The translations under genes and the position numbers were made by a program. The notes under the pieces are model-generated. The model was not told the origin of the DNA. It saw only the letters and a program-made list of their open reading frames with translations, and did no database searches. Positions 1 to 12,959 of a stretch of DNA of 64,000 nucleotides are shown here, piece after piece (positions within the stretch are counted from its first letter, which is position 1; each line of letters starts with the position of its first letter). Source of the stretch: Sinotaia quadrata (Eukaryota; Mollusca; Gastropoda; Architaenioglossa; Viviparidae). The DNA is taken from NCBI GenBank assembly GCA_028829895.1, contig CM054178.1, positions 69,885,835 to 69,949,834 on the forward strand, given 5' to 3'.

Positions 1-776
1 TGCTTTTGTGACTACTTTGTCAAGAAAAATCTATTGTAAACGTTAAATTTCAATTTCTATATTTTTTTTATTTGTTAAAATAATTCCTTATTTTGTTAAA
101 ATAAATTACTTATAGTTGCAAACGCTTACTCTTTCAGTTAATACGGGAACATGGTATGCTGATTGGCGGATGGGGGCAAAATTTTATATATATTTGTAAA
201 GTCGGACATCTGGCACACCTTTAGTGAGTGTCCCATCATGACATGATGAATGAAGGCTAAAAGTAAAACATTATGGGCAATGGCATAATCAAACACTCAC
301 GATATAACATAAGGGATTGAACCCAGTAACACTCAACGCAGAGTGGTATTGAGATTAGACCGAGATTATAAAGGTCTTTACGGGTAGGGTTATAAGAATT
401 AATTAAGCGAGTAATTAATCCTGCTCATTACAATATAAAATGCTATGACTAGGCAGAAAAAAACAGCTTTGAAACTTCTGTGAACAGTACGTCACTGTGA
501 ACAATACAAGTATTTCTAAATATCGTACAGCCTCTGCAACTTATATATATATATATATATATATTTATTTATTCAACTTCGAGTCCCATCAAAGATTAAA
601 CAAATGTTTGAATAAGGCAGATGTTATGAAGGAAAATATATTTATGATAATATTGTTGTGTATTTGTTTTGTTGTTGTTTTGTTTATTTATCCATGCGCC
701 AAACTATCCAAATCAAAATTTTCAAAATTATTTCGACCTCCACGCTTATAGCAACACCTATTTCTTTTTTGAACGC
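1..776. other. No gene recognised
   Basis: AT-rich sequence with a (TA)n microsatellite at 542-564. A frame over 497-751 owes its Tyr-Ile run to that microsatellite and is not called. Confidence 0.5.
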
Positions 777-1112
777 GATGTTACAATCATGATTGATGCT
801 AATCAGGGTGGGTAACTCTCGATAATGCAATCGATGTTACTATCATGATTGATGCTAATCAGGGTGGGTAACTCTCGATAATGCAATCGATGTTACTATC
901 ATGATTGATGCTAATCAGGGTGGGTAACTCTCGATAATGCAATCGATGTTACTATCATCATTGATGCTAATCAGGGTGGGTAACTCTCGATAATGCAATC
1001 GATGTTACTATCATGATTGATGCTAATCAGGGTGGGTAACTCTCGATAATGCAATCGATGTCACTATCATGATTGATGCGAATCAGGGTGGGTAACTCTC
1101 GATAATGCAATC
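777..1112. repeat. 56-bp minisatellite, 6 copies
   Basis: Six units beginning gatgttactatcatgattga and containing gggtgggtaactctcgataa follow one another with very few substitutions. The span is exactly 6 x 56 bp. Confidence 0.97.
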
Positions 1113-1169
1113 GATGCAAGGGTTTTAATATTCCTGTGGTAACATTTAATATGATTATTTCAAGATTAC

Positions 1170-1500
1170 TTCTATCTGAATTTGAATTGTTTAATAAATG
1201 CTTTATTTAAATATAAGTGAGTATTATATCTTTAAATATTAATATTGAGTTTTAATATTCAGTCTGGTGAATGATTTCCATTAGAAATTTGGATTGTTTA
1301 GTGTTTGTGGATATACAATCAAATGAGTGATGGATATTAGTGAGTACTACATCTTGTATAAGTTTTAATATTTAAGTTTTAATATTCATCCCAGTAAAAG
1401 GATGATTTCTATTTAGAATTTGGATTGTTTAGTAAGTATTTTATGTGAATATATACTCAGACGATGAATGAATATCAGGGAGCATTGCACTTAAACATCT
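1170..1500. repeat. Diverged tandem repeat of about 130 bp, 2-3 copies
   Basis: Blocks with gtgagtaytayatcttt, gttttaatattcag/tc and atttggattgtttagt recur about 130 bp apart with substitutions and small indels. Confidence 0.6.
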
Positions 1501-1988
1501 TTTCATTGACATTTCAGGTCAAGGTCAGAACAGAAAATTTTCATAAACTTAGCAAAACTTGCCAAATCATTTTATGACCTAAATAAGCACACGCATGTAC
1601 AAAAGACAAAAGAAAAAACTAACTTCAAAGGACACAGGCTGATACTGATAAGCGGCAAATTTATGAAAGGTGTCAAGATATTGATAACAAGTAATTTATC
1701 ATTAAAGCCAAAATATATATGGTTTATATTCGAGTAACCTGCCGAAATAACAACTGAAATAGTTTAATAAAAATTAAATTCTGAGATGAATAAATACCAA
1801 GGAAAAACATATACTGATATATTAGCACTATTTATTTTCTTACTATCTTATCATGTCAATAGTTGCCTATTTAACTTCTTTCTGATTCAAACTATGTGGC
1901 ATCTAGAATATAGCCCGCACTTCATTGACAACACGCACGTTTGACATTTCTTGGAAGACAGAATTCTATAATTATATATAAACTTAAA

Positions 1989-2318
1989 AATAATCATAAT
2001 AGTCATGATAACGAATACGACAATAATCATAATAGTCATGATAACGAATACGACAATAATCATAATAGTCATGATAACGAATACGACAATAATCATAATA
2101 GTCATGATAATGAATACGACAATAATCATAATAGTCATGATAACGAATACGACAATAATCATAATAGTCATGATAACGAATACGACAATAATCATAATAG
2201 TCATGATAATGAATACGACAATAATCATAATAGTCATGATAACGAATACGACAATAATCATAATAGTCATGATAACGAATACGACAATAATCATAATAGT
2301 CATGATAACGAATACGAC
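1989..2318. repeat. 33-bp minisatellite, 10 copies
   Basis: Ten units of aataatcataatagtcatga followed by taacgaatacgac; two units have taatg in place of taacg. The unit length is a multiple of three and lacks stops in several frames, which creates long spurious frames on both strands. Confidence 0.97.
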
Positions 2319-2610
2319 AATAATATGTTCGCATCTTCGTAACACCTTCAACATTCTAGAATTCTGGTAAGATTGGAAGCCAATTGCCTGTTTAATGTAT
2401 CGTAATGATTTGATTCTTGTATTCTCTTATGGTAGACCGAGAGACCGACAGACACAAAGCAAATTTAATCTTCAATTAAACGAACTTCCTCCTTCTTTTC
2501 CTTTTCCCTCACATCCTTCCTTTAATTCCCCTTTCCTTTCCCCACTCCCTCCCTTCTTCCTTCCTCTCATTGTACTTTCTATTATGTATGAATCAATGTT
2601 AAACACTCAC

Positions 2611-2763
2611 CAGTTTCTTTTTATGTTTGTACTGCCGATCAGTCGGCTCCACGTCCGGAAGAGTGAACTTCATTTTCATTTTGTCGTCCAATCCGATATG
2701 TCCATATTTGTCGTCCTCAGATATTGGCACTTTCAAAATGGAACACAGCTTGCCACAAGGGAC
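2611..2763 (-). CDS. Candidate internal exon of an unidentified minus-strand gene
   Basis: The minus strand reads 51 codons, starting VPCGKLCSILKVPISEDDKY, passing through GLDDKMKMKFTLPDVEPTDR and ending KHKKKL before a strong donor (CTG then gtgagt). The mix of charged and hydrophobic residues is that of real protein, unlike the Pro/Phe-rich frame on the plus strand. The acceptor (attagttag) is weak because the intron before it is purine-rich, so the 5' boundary may lie further inside, for example after the GAG of PISE. The exon starts and ends in phase 0, compatible with the end of 8725-8845. The protein is not recognised. Confidence 0.42.
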
Positions 2764-4974
2764 CTAACTAATAATATTTTCCCCTGTTCCTTCTCCTGTT
2801 CTTTCTTTTTTTATTATTAGTATGTCTGTCGAATCATAAACACTAGATAAGAGTGTTCAAGGCAATGGCTTTCACCTTGTGTGGTCTGTTTAAGTACCTG
2901 TGTGACTCAAGCCGTGTTTATGATGAAAACTTGTCAATGACTTCAACTTAGAGATACATTTAATAGACCTAATATAAAAATATGTCGTCAAATATGTGGC
3001 ACCGCAAACTTTCCTTTCACCTTTCCGTGCTATTTTTCTTTGTTTATATTATTCTTAAATTTCTGAAATGAACCAAGTTCAGATTGTTGATAATAACTGT
3101 CTCGTTCTGAATATTTATATCACTGCTAAGACAAACGTAAGGGAGTGGGTGGGTGGGTTCACCAGGCCCGTGAAGGGTAACATTTGTCTCTGATCTCAAG
3201 CCAGCACTAAAATCATAAACTATTTATATTTTTTATTGTATCTATGTAGTCTGTGCTAGGGTACCGCTTATAGTGAACATCGAAACTTCGTTTTCATCTG
3301 ATAATTCTGCTCATCTCGTACCAACTTTAACACTGAGTTTTGTGAATGATCGGCGTTCTTAAGTTTGCTTGGTTGCTAAGTGAGTTAATGTTAGGCCTTA
3401 CTATTCCAGCTCTAATCGACTATCTTCTGCCACACTGAAATTATGGTCACATCACTCTGAACTTACAAGCCTCCCTTTGAAACAATCTCTCTACCGACAG
3501 TGTTAATTGTGAAGTAACTGGAGTGTGTATAAAAAATATGCTTCTCCGCAATTCGTTGTCAGGGGAGACCACTAGCCAAACTCGCGCCGTAGCAGTTAAT
3601 GCACGCGACAGCACCTGACACCTATAAGCAATTCCACTGAATTAGAGAAAAGTCTGCTTAGAGCTTGAGTTTAATCACTCAAGACCAGATAAGCGGCACG
3701 CACACTGATACTGTCTCAAAAGCACACACGGCTGTTAACGACGGTTCGATACTAAAAAACCTCGAGCAGAACTGGGTATTCATAAGCCACATCCGGCGCG
3801 TCCCAAGTTTAAATTTGAAAAGGTTTTACTGCAGAAACGCACACGACAGTTTTACGGATAGTTTACGATTCCCATGGCAACGATAACCGAACTTTACTTA
3901 CGGTTCGCCAAATGAACCTAAGATTGAAGAAACAAATTAATCATTTACAACTTTCTTACATTCGTGAACGCGCCCTTGTCTAATTATCTTTGTAAAATGA
4001 AGAGCTTCGAGGGAGGTAAAGTAGGTACATAATTATTTGGTGGTTTAATTCGTCACTTAGGGAATATCTAGAACTACAAAAGTTCCGTGACGAAAGTAAC
4101 GAAATACATATCCTTCACAAAATTTTCTCTCCCTCTCTGTCTGTAGTCTATCTATCTGTCTATCTATCTATCTATCTATCAAAATCGGATGCCCTTGTTT
4201 ATTTAAGATTTAATAAATAATACAGATTATAGGCTCGCGGATTGTTATCAAGTTAGTGAGTGTAAATATATATTTAGTAATAATAACAAGCAAAACAAAC
4301 CCTCTCCCTTTAAAAAAAAAAAAAACACTCACGCCGCAATTAACACAAATAAAACCTATTTAATTATCTTGCATGAAATCAAAAGATGGCGTTTAACGCA
4401 CGATCAACAGACACACTCGGGTCAGACACGGACCGTTACGTCAGACCAAACGAGAGCAGAAAACGAGATACGTTGTTTGTTTTGTTTTTTTTAAATCACA
4501 CCCTCCACCCGCCTTGAATTTTGTATGTGCTGACGCTTGACAAAAAGACCAATGTTACAATGCAAGCTCGAACAAACATAATTATTTACTTCTTAACAAG
4601 CAGTGTTCATTGGTTTCAAATTTCATCGGCCTTTCTGAGCAGTCAAATATTACACGTTGAGTCTCTGGGTGAGGGAAGTGTTGGTATGTAGGGTGACTAG
4701 AAAGAGAGTCAAACAGGTGTTGGTGAATAAATGAAGGGAGGGAGAAACATGGAGGGGAAGAGAGAGAGAGAACGGCTTAGAAACATTTCTAATATTAATT
4801 CTAATTGTGCCTTGCTTATGGACAGATTTTTTCGTTCACGTTTCTGACAAATGGAGCTTGCAAGTTTGAACGCGCGCGCAAGCACATACAAACTCCACAG
4901 ATGTACATGCACATACATAACATACCTACACACAAAGAGACCACATGCCTATTCATAGTACACAAACATATAGA
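2764..4974. other. Unassigned; CpG-richer patch at about 3540-3890
   Basis: No exon is supported. The patch 3540-3890 has a higher CpG content than its flanks and a 73-codon plus-strand frame (3665-3886) without recognisable features. An ATG in good context occurs at 4386 (MAFNARSTDTLGSD), but the frame soon runs into low-complexity Phe/Leu and stops. Confidence 0.4.
4147..4180. repeat. TATC microsatellite
   Basis: Tandem tatc/tctg units preceding a short AT-rich segment. Confidence 0.9.
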
Positions 4975-6372
4975 CAATATACACACACACACGTAATCCA
5001 CACATACATACGTAGCACACAGACTAAATGCACACACATGCATACGTAGTACACAGACTATATACACACACACGTAATACACACATACATATGTAACACA
5101 CAGACTATATACACACACACGTAATACACACATACATATGTAACACACAGACTATATACACACACACGTAATACACACATACATATGTAACACACAGACT
5201 ATATACACACACGTAATACACACATACATATGTAACACACAGACTATATACACACACGTAATACACACATACATAGGAAACACAGACTATATACACACAC
5301 ACGTAATACACATATACATATATAACACACAGACTATATACACACACGTAATACACACATACATATGTAACACACAGACTATATACACACACACGTAATA
5401 CACACATACATAGGTAACACAGACTATATACACACACACGTAATACACATATACATATGTAACACACAGACTATATACACACACGCAATACACACATACA
5501 TATGTAACACACAGACTATATACACACACACGTAATACACACATACATATGTAACACACAGACTATATACACACACGTAATACACACATACATATGTAAC
5601 ACACAGACTATATACACACACGTAATCCACACATACATACGTAGCACACAGACTAAATGCACACACATGCATACGTAGTACACAGACTATATACACACAC
5701 ACGTAATACACACATACATAGGTAACACAGACTATATACACACACACGTAATACACATATACATATGTAACACACAGACTATATACACACACGCAATACA
5801 CACATACATATGTAACACACAGACTATATACACACACACGTAATACACACATACATATGTAACACACAGACTATATACACACACGTAATACACACATACA
5901 TATGTAACACACAGACTATATACACACACGTAATACACACATACATAGGAAACACAGACTATATACACACACACGTAATACACATATACATATATAACAC
6001 ACAGACTATATACACACACGTAATACACACATACATATGTAACACACAGACTATATACACACACACACGTAATACACACATACATATGTAACACACACGT
6101 AATACACACATACATATGTAACACACAGACTATATACACACACGTAATACACACATACATAGGTAACACAGACTATATACACACACACACGTAATACACA
6201 TATACATATGTAACACACAGACTATATACACACACGCAATACACACATACATATGTAACACACAGACTATATACACACACACGTAATACACACATACATA
6301 TGTAACACACAGACTATATACACACACGTAATACACACATACATATGTAACACACAGACTATATACACACAA
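4975..6372. repeat. Large CA-rich satellite array, units of about 41-47 bp with higher-order structure
   Basis: About thirty units built from acagactatatacacacaca, cgtaatacacacatacat and atgtaacac. Variant units recur at a distance: the cgtaatccac/gtagcac pair at 4992 and 5621, and the cataggaaacacag variant at 5272 and 5945. These show that blocks of several units were copied together. The Cys/Val/Tyr-rich frames in it are artefacts. Confidence 0.95.
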
Positions 6373-7718
6373 ATATTGCATAGGGTGCACAAACAAAAAC
6401 ACATGTATACACACATAACATATACCACCACAAACACACACAGTACACACAACATAAGAAAACAATTCAGTATATATGCATATTGACATAAAACACACAA
6501 GTAAAGAAGTTTATATTCTCTATGTAAAGAGTGCTAATTTCGCCCCCGGAGACTGGATCGTAAAAGGTACACAAACATCCACTACTGGGGTATCCGAACA
6601 TAAGATACAAGGCAATCGAGATAATGAAAACAGACACCCCCCCCCCCAACCTTCCCTAAAAATTAAAAAAAAAAATCAACGGCTAACAACTTCTGATTTA
6701 GCCAAGACATCAACATACAGAAATAAAAAATAAAAAACCAAATGCATAAGACTTCGCTTGATTGAGTGCAAACATGTAGAACTCTATTATTTTGTCAACG
6801 CCATTTGACCTAAAACATATCACGACACGGATAACAGAGCAGCCACACGACTACAAAAAGTATCGATACACGTAAAATACGTGCGCGCATGTCGTGCAGC
6901 CAAACTAGCAAGATTGCAGACCGTTCTGGTCTGATGGCTTTCCGCCAAATGAGTTCCACTTTGCTAGAGTTACAATTAGTGGCGTTAACGTAGCGCAAGG
7001 GAAGTAGACAATCAGAACGCGGTCTATAAGAATGCGTTCAATACGATTAGCTAAGAAGAATGACATCGTTCGGGGTGGGCGCTAGGGAGAGGGAGATGGG
7101 GGGGGGGATTTTAGTTTTGCTTATAAAATTTTAAATTTTCATTAAAAAAAAAATCATGTTGGAGTAGAGAAATACATCTAAAATTCGGTAACTGATTTAA
7201 AAAAGACCTGTGCAAATTTGATGAATTACAGTTGTGTTGCAAACACGAAGTCCTTGATAATTAATTACTGACCAGAAAAGGACACACAAAAACTAGTGAA
7301 TGATCGAAGTGATGCTGACAAATTGTTTCCGGTTTCATGACCATCCTCTGTAGCCCCAATCCTTGTAGACTCGCAGCATGAAAACGAAGACAATCAGGCT
7401 GCATCGGCAAACCAAAGGAAATTGCGGGAAATTCATATTAAACTCAGTTGCTTTACTAGAATACAAAGCAGTCTCAAAAGTAGTGCAGTGAATGCATATT
7501 GAACTACTTAGTTTTTCACACTTGTTAAAAAGTATTGCATTAGTGAATGTATAAAATTAACTGCTTCAAATTAAAAAAATAAACAGAAGTGCAGCAATGA
7601 TGATTATTAAATTAAATATTTTGTTCAAATTTAATTTGTTCTCATTCACATGTCAAATAAATAGCTGCAATTGGAAATCTAAATTCACGGATCTCGATCT
7701 CTCTCTCACTCATACACA

Positions 7719-7720
<2 letters not shown>

Positions 7721-7786
<66 letters not shown>

Positions 7787-7835
7787 GTGTTATAAAGTTG
7801 ACTTTGCCAAGGGAGATAACAAGTAGTCCAACTTC

Positions 7836-7914
<79 letters not shown>

Positions 7915-7917
7915 TGT
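7721..7917. repeat. (GA)n then (GT)n microsatellites
   Basis: A GA run at 7721-7781 and a GT run at 7838-7917 flank a short unique segment containing aagggagataac. Confidence 0.97.
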
Positions 7918-8451
7918 ACTGAATGTTGAAGTACTCTTAGAGTAAGCAAGACAAGAACGACGGTGGCCAAAATGTATCTCCTTTAGTTTTCTAGAGATTA
8001 CGTGTCATGCATGATCGATATTGCTCCGATTGTGGGGTCCCTGACTATTCACTTCATTTCCTCTCGCAAGTTCGAGTACACTGAAACTGATCACAAAAGT
8101 AAACTATCTCTATATTTCTGCCTTAGACAATAAGGCCATGATTTATGGGATCCTTTATGCGTCTCAGTCGAGTTAAGCAAACAGTACCGATTCCATCCAG
8201 CTTAGTTGTAGAATTGCGTATAAACAAGGTTTGGTGACTGGACACCCATCACTGGCATTTTATTTTCTGTACATAGATTACTGACGATCCTGTCTTTTGG
8301 GGGAATTTGCAGCAGAGTGTGAGGGAAACAAGTCTGGATCTAGTTGTGTGGATGCAATATTCTTAGTCAGAGTAATTATGTTTTTAATGCTAATCTCCTA
8401 ATTTATTTTAAACCTTAGTAGGTAGATTGTAGTACTTTTCGCTGATGTAAT

Positions 8452-8456
<5 letters not shown>

Positions 8457-8505
<49 letters not shown>
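8457..8505. repeat. (GA)n microsatellite
   Basis: Uninterrupted GA dinucleotides. Confidence 0.97.
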
Positions 8506-8508
<3 letters not shown>

Positions 8509-8724
8509 GGAATTAATGGTAATATCTGTATACCTACTCACATGGTTTATTCCTCTATTTCCCAACACCTTGTGCAGCCCTTTCTGTTTTTCCCTTCATC
8601 TATTAAGATGGTTTCTGCTAGAAAAATGAGCCCCCATCATTACACCAGTGCCTACACCAGAAAGTGAGTGCCTGCCCTGTCAAGGCAATGAGTGGGTTAG
8701 ATATACGAGGGCAAAATGCAGTAC

Positions 8725-8845
8725 CTTTTTGCATGTGAGCACCTCTGCAGACACAGTGGCAGACAATCGGATATTCAGGGACTGTAAATGGACCTCAAGT
8801 GGATCCATACATCTGTCATAAATCGAGGACATGCGCAGGACTTCA
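8725..8845 (-). CDS. Candidate internal exon of an unidentified minus-strand gene
   Basis: On the minus strand an excellent acceptor (ttaccttatttccag) precedes a 121-nt open segment that ends at AAAAAG before gtactg. Using one nucleotide to complete a split codon, it reads EVLRMSSIYDRCMDPLEVHL continuing to SAEVLTCKK, 40 codons with protein-like composition. Its phase fits the exon candidate at 19205-19303 upstream and that at 2611-2763 downstream. I do not recognise the protein. The opposite strand also has a weak splice-like segment at 8607-8662, which I do not favour. Confidence 0.45.
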
Positions 8846-8917
8846 CTGGAAATAAGGTAAATTCCTTCCAGTAAATTCATCCTCTCGTACATTTCTCTCT
8901 ATGACGACCTCTTTGTG

Positions 8918-9328
8918 TACTCCATTAATACTGACTTGTTTGATTGTGTAAGTAATTTTTTTAAAGAGAAAACAATCAACATTCTACTCCATTAATATTG
9001 ACTTGTTTGATTGTGTAAGTAATTTTTTAAAAGAGAAAACAATCAACACTGTACTCCATTAATATTGACTTGTTTGATTGTGTTAGTTTTTTTTGAAGAG
9101 AAAACAATCAACACTGTACTCCATTAATACTGACTTGTTTGATTGTGTAAGTAATTTTTTGAAGAGAAAACAATCAACACTGTACTCCATTAATATTGAC
9201 TTGTTTGATTGTGTTAGTTTTTTTTGAAGAGAAAACAATCAACACTGTACTCCACTAATACTGACTTGTTTGATTGTATTAGTTTTTGTTTGTTTGCTTG
9301 TTTGTTTTTTTAAAGAGAAAAGAATCCA
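8918..9328. repeat. 65-67-bp minisatellite, 6 copies, hairpin-forming unit
   Basis: Units start at 8918, 8985, 9052, 9117, 9183 and 9248. Each contains cttgtttgattgtg and later aacaatcaac, which are imperfect inverted copies of each other, and a gtaagtaattttt or gttagtttttt segment. The last unit is extended by gtttgtttgctt. Confidence 0.95.
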
Positions 9329-9953
9329 CACTGAAGTGTTACACAGTGAAGTGTTACACAGTGAAGAAATATGTAATGAAAAGTGAAGAACAATCTATCC
9401 TTGTTTTTGTATGATAAACTAGGTGCTGATTACTAAGTGCTTAATTATTAGTTTGATTTGTCGTTATTGCATATTATACATTTCTATATACACGAATTTG
9501 CCATTGTAACTAACTATTACCTGGAATTTAATTTCATACGGTCAATTTTGTTATTTAATTTCATATGTTCAATTTTGTTATCTTTTATGTTATTTAAATA
9601 ATTTTGTTGCTAGTGTAACACTTACAAAATTTATAAGAAAAGATAGTATTTTGCTTGGTGGGTGGGGTTTAATGTTTATTTGTTTGTAAAAATGAATATA
9701 TCTAGCATACCTTCTGAAATAGGATACCAAATGTGAAAGCCACACCTGTGTGGGCGACACTGTTACAAGCAGCACATAAATCGACATAGATGGTTTGAAT
9801 CGAGCCACACTCAGCAATTGTAAAACTATTGTTCATTAAAAAATCATTGAGGCTTGCCCAAGAGTTCTTACCAGCAGTTATAAAGTACTTTACGGTGCGG
9901 TTAGGTGATTAATTAGTTAAATTATTAATCCATTAACCTGGTTACCATTCCCT

Positions 9954-10032
9954 CCACACACACACACGCACGTACACACACACACACGCACGTACACACA
10001 CACACACGCACGTACACACACACACACACGCA

Positions 10033-10091
<59 letters not shown>
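9954..10091. repeat. Compound (CA)n / cgcacgta microsatellite
   Basis: Four blocks of cacgcacgta separated by CA runs lead into a pure CA tract. Confidence 0.96.
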
Positions 10092-10093
<2 letters not shown>

Positions 10094-10937
10094 CCTTTCT
10101 TAGGTGAGTCACAAAAGAAAGTATGGTCATTATCAAGAGAATTCTGAAGACACACCTTTATTTTCATCATATGTACAGCACTCTGTTCTGTGTCACTGTT
10201 TATTATTAACATATGCAATTTCATGCAATTTTATACATTTCTCTTTGTCAATACCTTTATTTGTTACATGTTGGCACTCATTTTGGTTTGTTACATTATT
10301 TTTAGCCTTCTTATTTGTCAAATTAGCTTGTATAAATACCTTTAAGTTTATTTTTATGTGTAAAGTGCGAGATTTCAAAGGAATAGGTGTTCTCATAAAT
10401 TATCATTATTATTATCATAAATAAGCAAAACACAGTTTTAATCCCTCAAAGTCACGAACCCTGTACATATTGACTCTCGCTAAAGAAAAGCGAGTGCACT
10501 TCCAAATATATATTTTTAAAAAAGCCCTACATAAATAAATGTCGATAAATAAACACGTTAGTCATATTAGGACTGTAAAGAAATAAGTCGTTAATTGTGA
10601 GCTACGAAGTGATCAGCAGTAAACTACACTGATTGCATTCTATCAGTTTCCATTTTTCCTCACAGTGTCCTGGCCTGCTACAATCACCATCGGTCACTCT
10701 GACACATAAATAATACTCATGCAATCGTAGTTTGTGAACAAAGGCTTACTGGGATAAATATACGACAGCAAGCTGCACAAGTGACGTAGTTTGCATAAGC
10801 CTAATGTATTGGGGATTAGCATGTCTGATGGAAACAATATAGTGGAAATGAAAAGCGACTGTTTTCATAATACATCTATGAAAATATGAAAAAAATTAAT
10901 TACTGATTATTTTTCAATAACTACAACATTAATGAAG

Positions 10938-11370
10938 GTATAACACTTAATACGCTAATTAACTGACACAGATTAGGCTTTAGCAAGAATAAGTACAGTG
11001 AAAGTATAATACTTAACAGGCTAGTTACTGACACAGATTAAGGTAGAATAAGTACAGTGAAAGTATAATACTTAACAGGCTAGTTAGTGACACAGATTAA
11101 GCAAGAATAAGTACAGCGAAAGTATAACACTTAACAGGCTAGTTAGTGACACAGATTAAGCAAGAATAAGTACAGTGAAAGTATAACACTTAATAAGCCG
11201 GTTAACTGGCACAGATTAGGCTTTAGCAAGAGTAAGTACAGTAAAAGTATAATACTTAACAGGCTAGTTACTGACACAGATTAAGCTAGAATAAGTACAG
11301 TGCAAGTATAATACTTAATAAGCCGGTTAACTGGCACAGATTAGGCTTTAGCAGGAACGAGTACAGTGCA
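10938..11370. repeat. Minisatellite of about 58-67 bp, 7 copies
   Basis: Units share cttaacaggctagtta, gacacagattaagc and aataagtacagtgaaagtat; two unit types alternate, one with an extra ggcttta. Confidence 0.9.
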
Positions 11371-11789
11371 TTAGTGAAGGCACATAAAAATAATTACCCA
11401 ACCTAGATTATAGTTAATTAGCTGTGCAATAATAATTATATTTGTATATGTGTATAAATATAATTAACTAATATATGTGCAGATAAGATTGGAATAATAC
11501 CCACTGGATTTAAAAAAATGTTAATTTAATTAACTAGTACAACATGGATAATAGATTAACCATTTGTTAAATAATTATTACTTAAACAGTTAAATTTACA
11601 AACACGGCATGGAATATAGCTAACCAACTGAGAAATAATTATTAAAGTTAATTAATTAGCACAGCTCGAATTATACTTAACCTCCAGTTATATAATTCTT
11701 AAATATAAAATATTTATCCCTCTTAAATAGCACAGTTTGTCAAACAGTCAACTGACAATGCATGTTAATTAACTTGTATTAACTATAGT

Positions 11790-12115
11790 AACATCACTAG
11801 AATCTGAAGTTAAGTAATCAACTAGCTCAGATTACAAGTGTCATCACAAGAGTTTGAAGGTTAAGTAATCAACTAGCTCAGATTATAAGTCAAATGACTA
11901 AAGCGAAAGAGTGAAGATTAAGTAATCAGCAAACTCGGATAACAAGTCTCATTAGAGCGTTGTGTAAAGATTAGTTAAAATCAACTAGTTCAGAGCATTA
12001 GAGTTTGAAAAGTAAGTAAAAAGTTCAGAATATAGCCTCATCACTAGAGCATTAGAGTTTGAAAATTAAGTAATTAAGTAACTATCACGGATTATAGTTT
12101 TCATTACTAGAGCGA
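11790..12115. repeat. Diverged repeat of about 55-65 bp
   Basis: The words gaagttaagtaatcaactag, ctcagattataagt and cattagagtttgaa recur in changing order; an old decayed array. Confidence 0.6.
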
Positions 12116-12189
12116 TAGAGTATAAGTCCAGCGTGTGGTTTCTCACCGCCATACGACAGTACTGAGCATGGTGTTCAGGTCCACGAACT

Positions 12190-12502
12190 GGCACTAAATA
12201 CACATTTGAACACAGACACGGACACTAAATACACATTTGAACACAGACACGGGCACTAAATACACAGTTGAACACAGACACGAGCACTAAATACACAGTT
12301 GAACACAGACACGGGCACTAAATACACAGTTGAACACAGACACGAGCACTAAATACACAGCTGAACACAGACACGGGCACTAAATACAGAGTTTTTGAAC
12401 ACAGACACGGGCACTAAATACACCGTTGAACACAGACACGGGCACTAAATACACAGTTTTTGAACACAGACACGGGCACTAAATACACCGTTGAACACAG
12501 AC
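12190..12502. repeat. 31-bp minisatellite, about 10 copies
   Basis: Units of gggcactaaatacacagttg then aacacagacac, with variants gagcac, caccg and a ttt insertion. Confidence 0.95.
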
Positions 12503-12684
12503 AACAGTAAAAAAAAAATATCCGGGGGAAAAGTAATCTCATGCATTCTATACTACTCCAATAGTAATATGGTCCACACAATAATTCATCCTGGATTTCC
12601 TCCACTTGAGATAAAGTACCATAAACAGTTATATAAGTCTTCTCTCTTCTCTCTTCTCCGGCTCAGAAAAAATCTCGCAGCATA

Positions 12685-12958
12685 TCACACTTTATCAAAG
12701 ACAACTGATATTTGTATATATATGTACACATAATAATAATGTCACACTTTATCAAAGACAAGTGATATTTGTATGTACATGTACACATAATAATAATGTC
12801 ACACTTTATCAAAGACAAGTGATATTTGTATGTACATGTACACATAATAATAATGTCACACTTTATCAAAGACAAGTGATATTTGTATGTACATGTACAC
12901 ATAATAATAATGTCACACTTTATCAAAGACAAGTGATATTTGTATGTACATAATAATA
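12685..12958. repeat. 57-bp minisatellite, about 5 copies
   Basis: Units begin tcacactttatcaaagacaa and contain the palindromic gtacatgtac; copies are nearly identical. The length is a multiple of three, so frames stay open through it. Confidence 0.96.
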
Positions 12959-12959
12959 A

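Larger units (their letters stand above)
5950..8724. other. Unassigned stretch after the CA-rich array (from 6373)
   Basis: Beyond the array end at 6372 there is a C-run at 6637-6648, a G-run at 7098-7107, a CpG-richer patch at 6830-7020 with a 62-codon minus frame, and the two microsatellite blocks listed. No gene is supported. Confidence 0.4.

Noticed and set aside
497..751. 84-residue plus-strand frame with a hydrophobic segment
   Set aside because: Contains a Tyr-Ile run from a TA microsatellite and lacks start context, splice sites or family similarity.
777..1112. CRISPR-like regular repeat spacing
   Set aside because: Units are contiguous tandem copies with no unique spacers, in eukaryotic DNA.
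1887..2370. Long open frames on both strands over 1989-2318 (for example HDNEYDNNHNS repeats)
   Set aside because: They exist only because the 33-bp unit is a multiple of three without stops; several frames on both strands are open at once.
4816..6500. Overlapping Cys/Val/Tyr-rich minus-strand frames of 77-147 residues
   Set aside because: Translation of the CA-rich satellite; frame breaks follow unit-length changes and nothing outside the array supports a gene.
360..9935. Similarity between about 380-425 and 9885-9935 (ctttacgg, ggtta, attaatt, attaatcc) as a shared short interspersed element
   Set aside because: The match is short and AT-rich; not enough to call a family.
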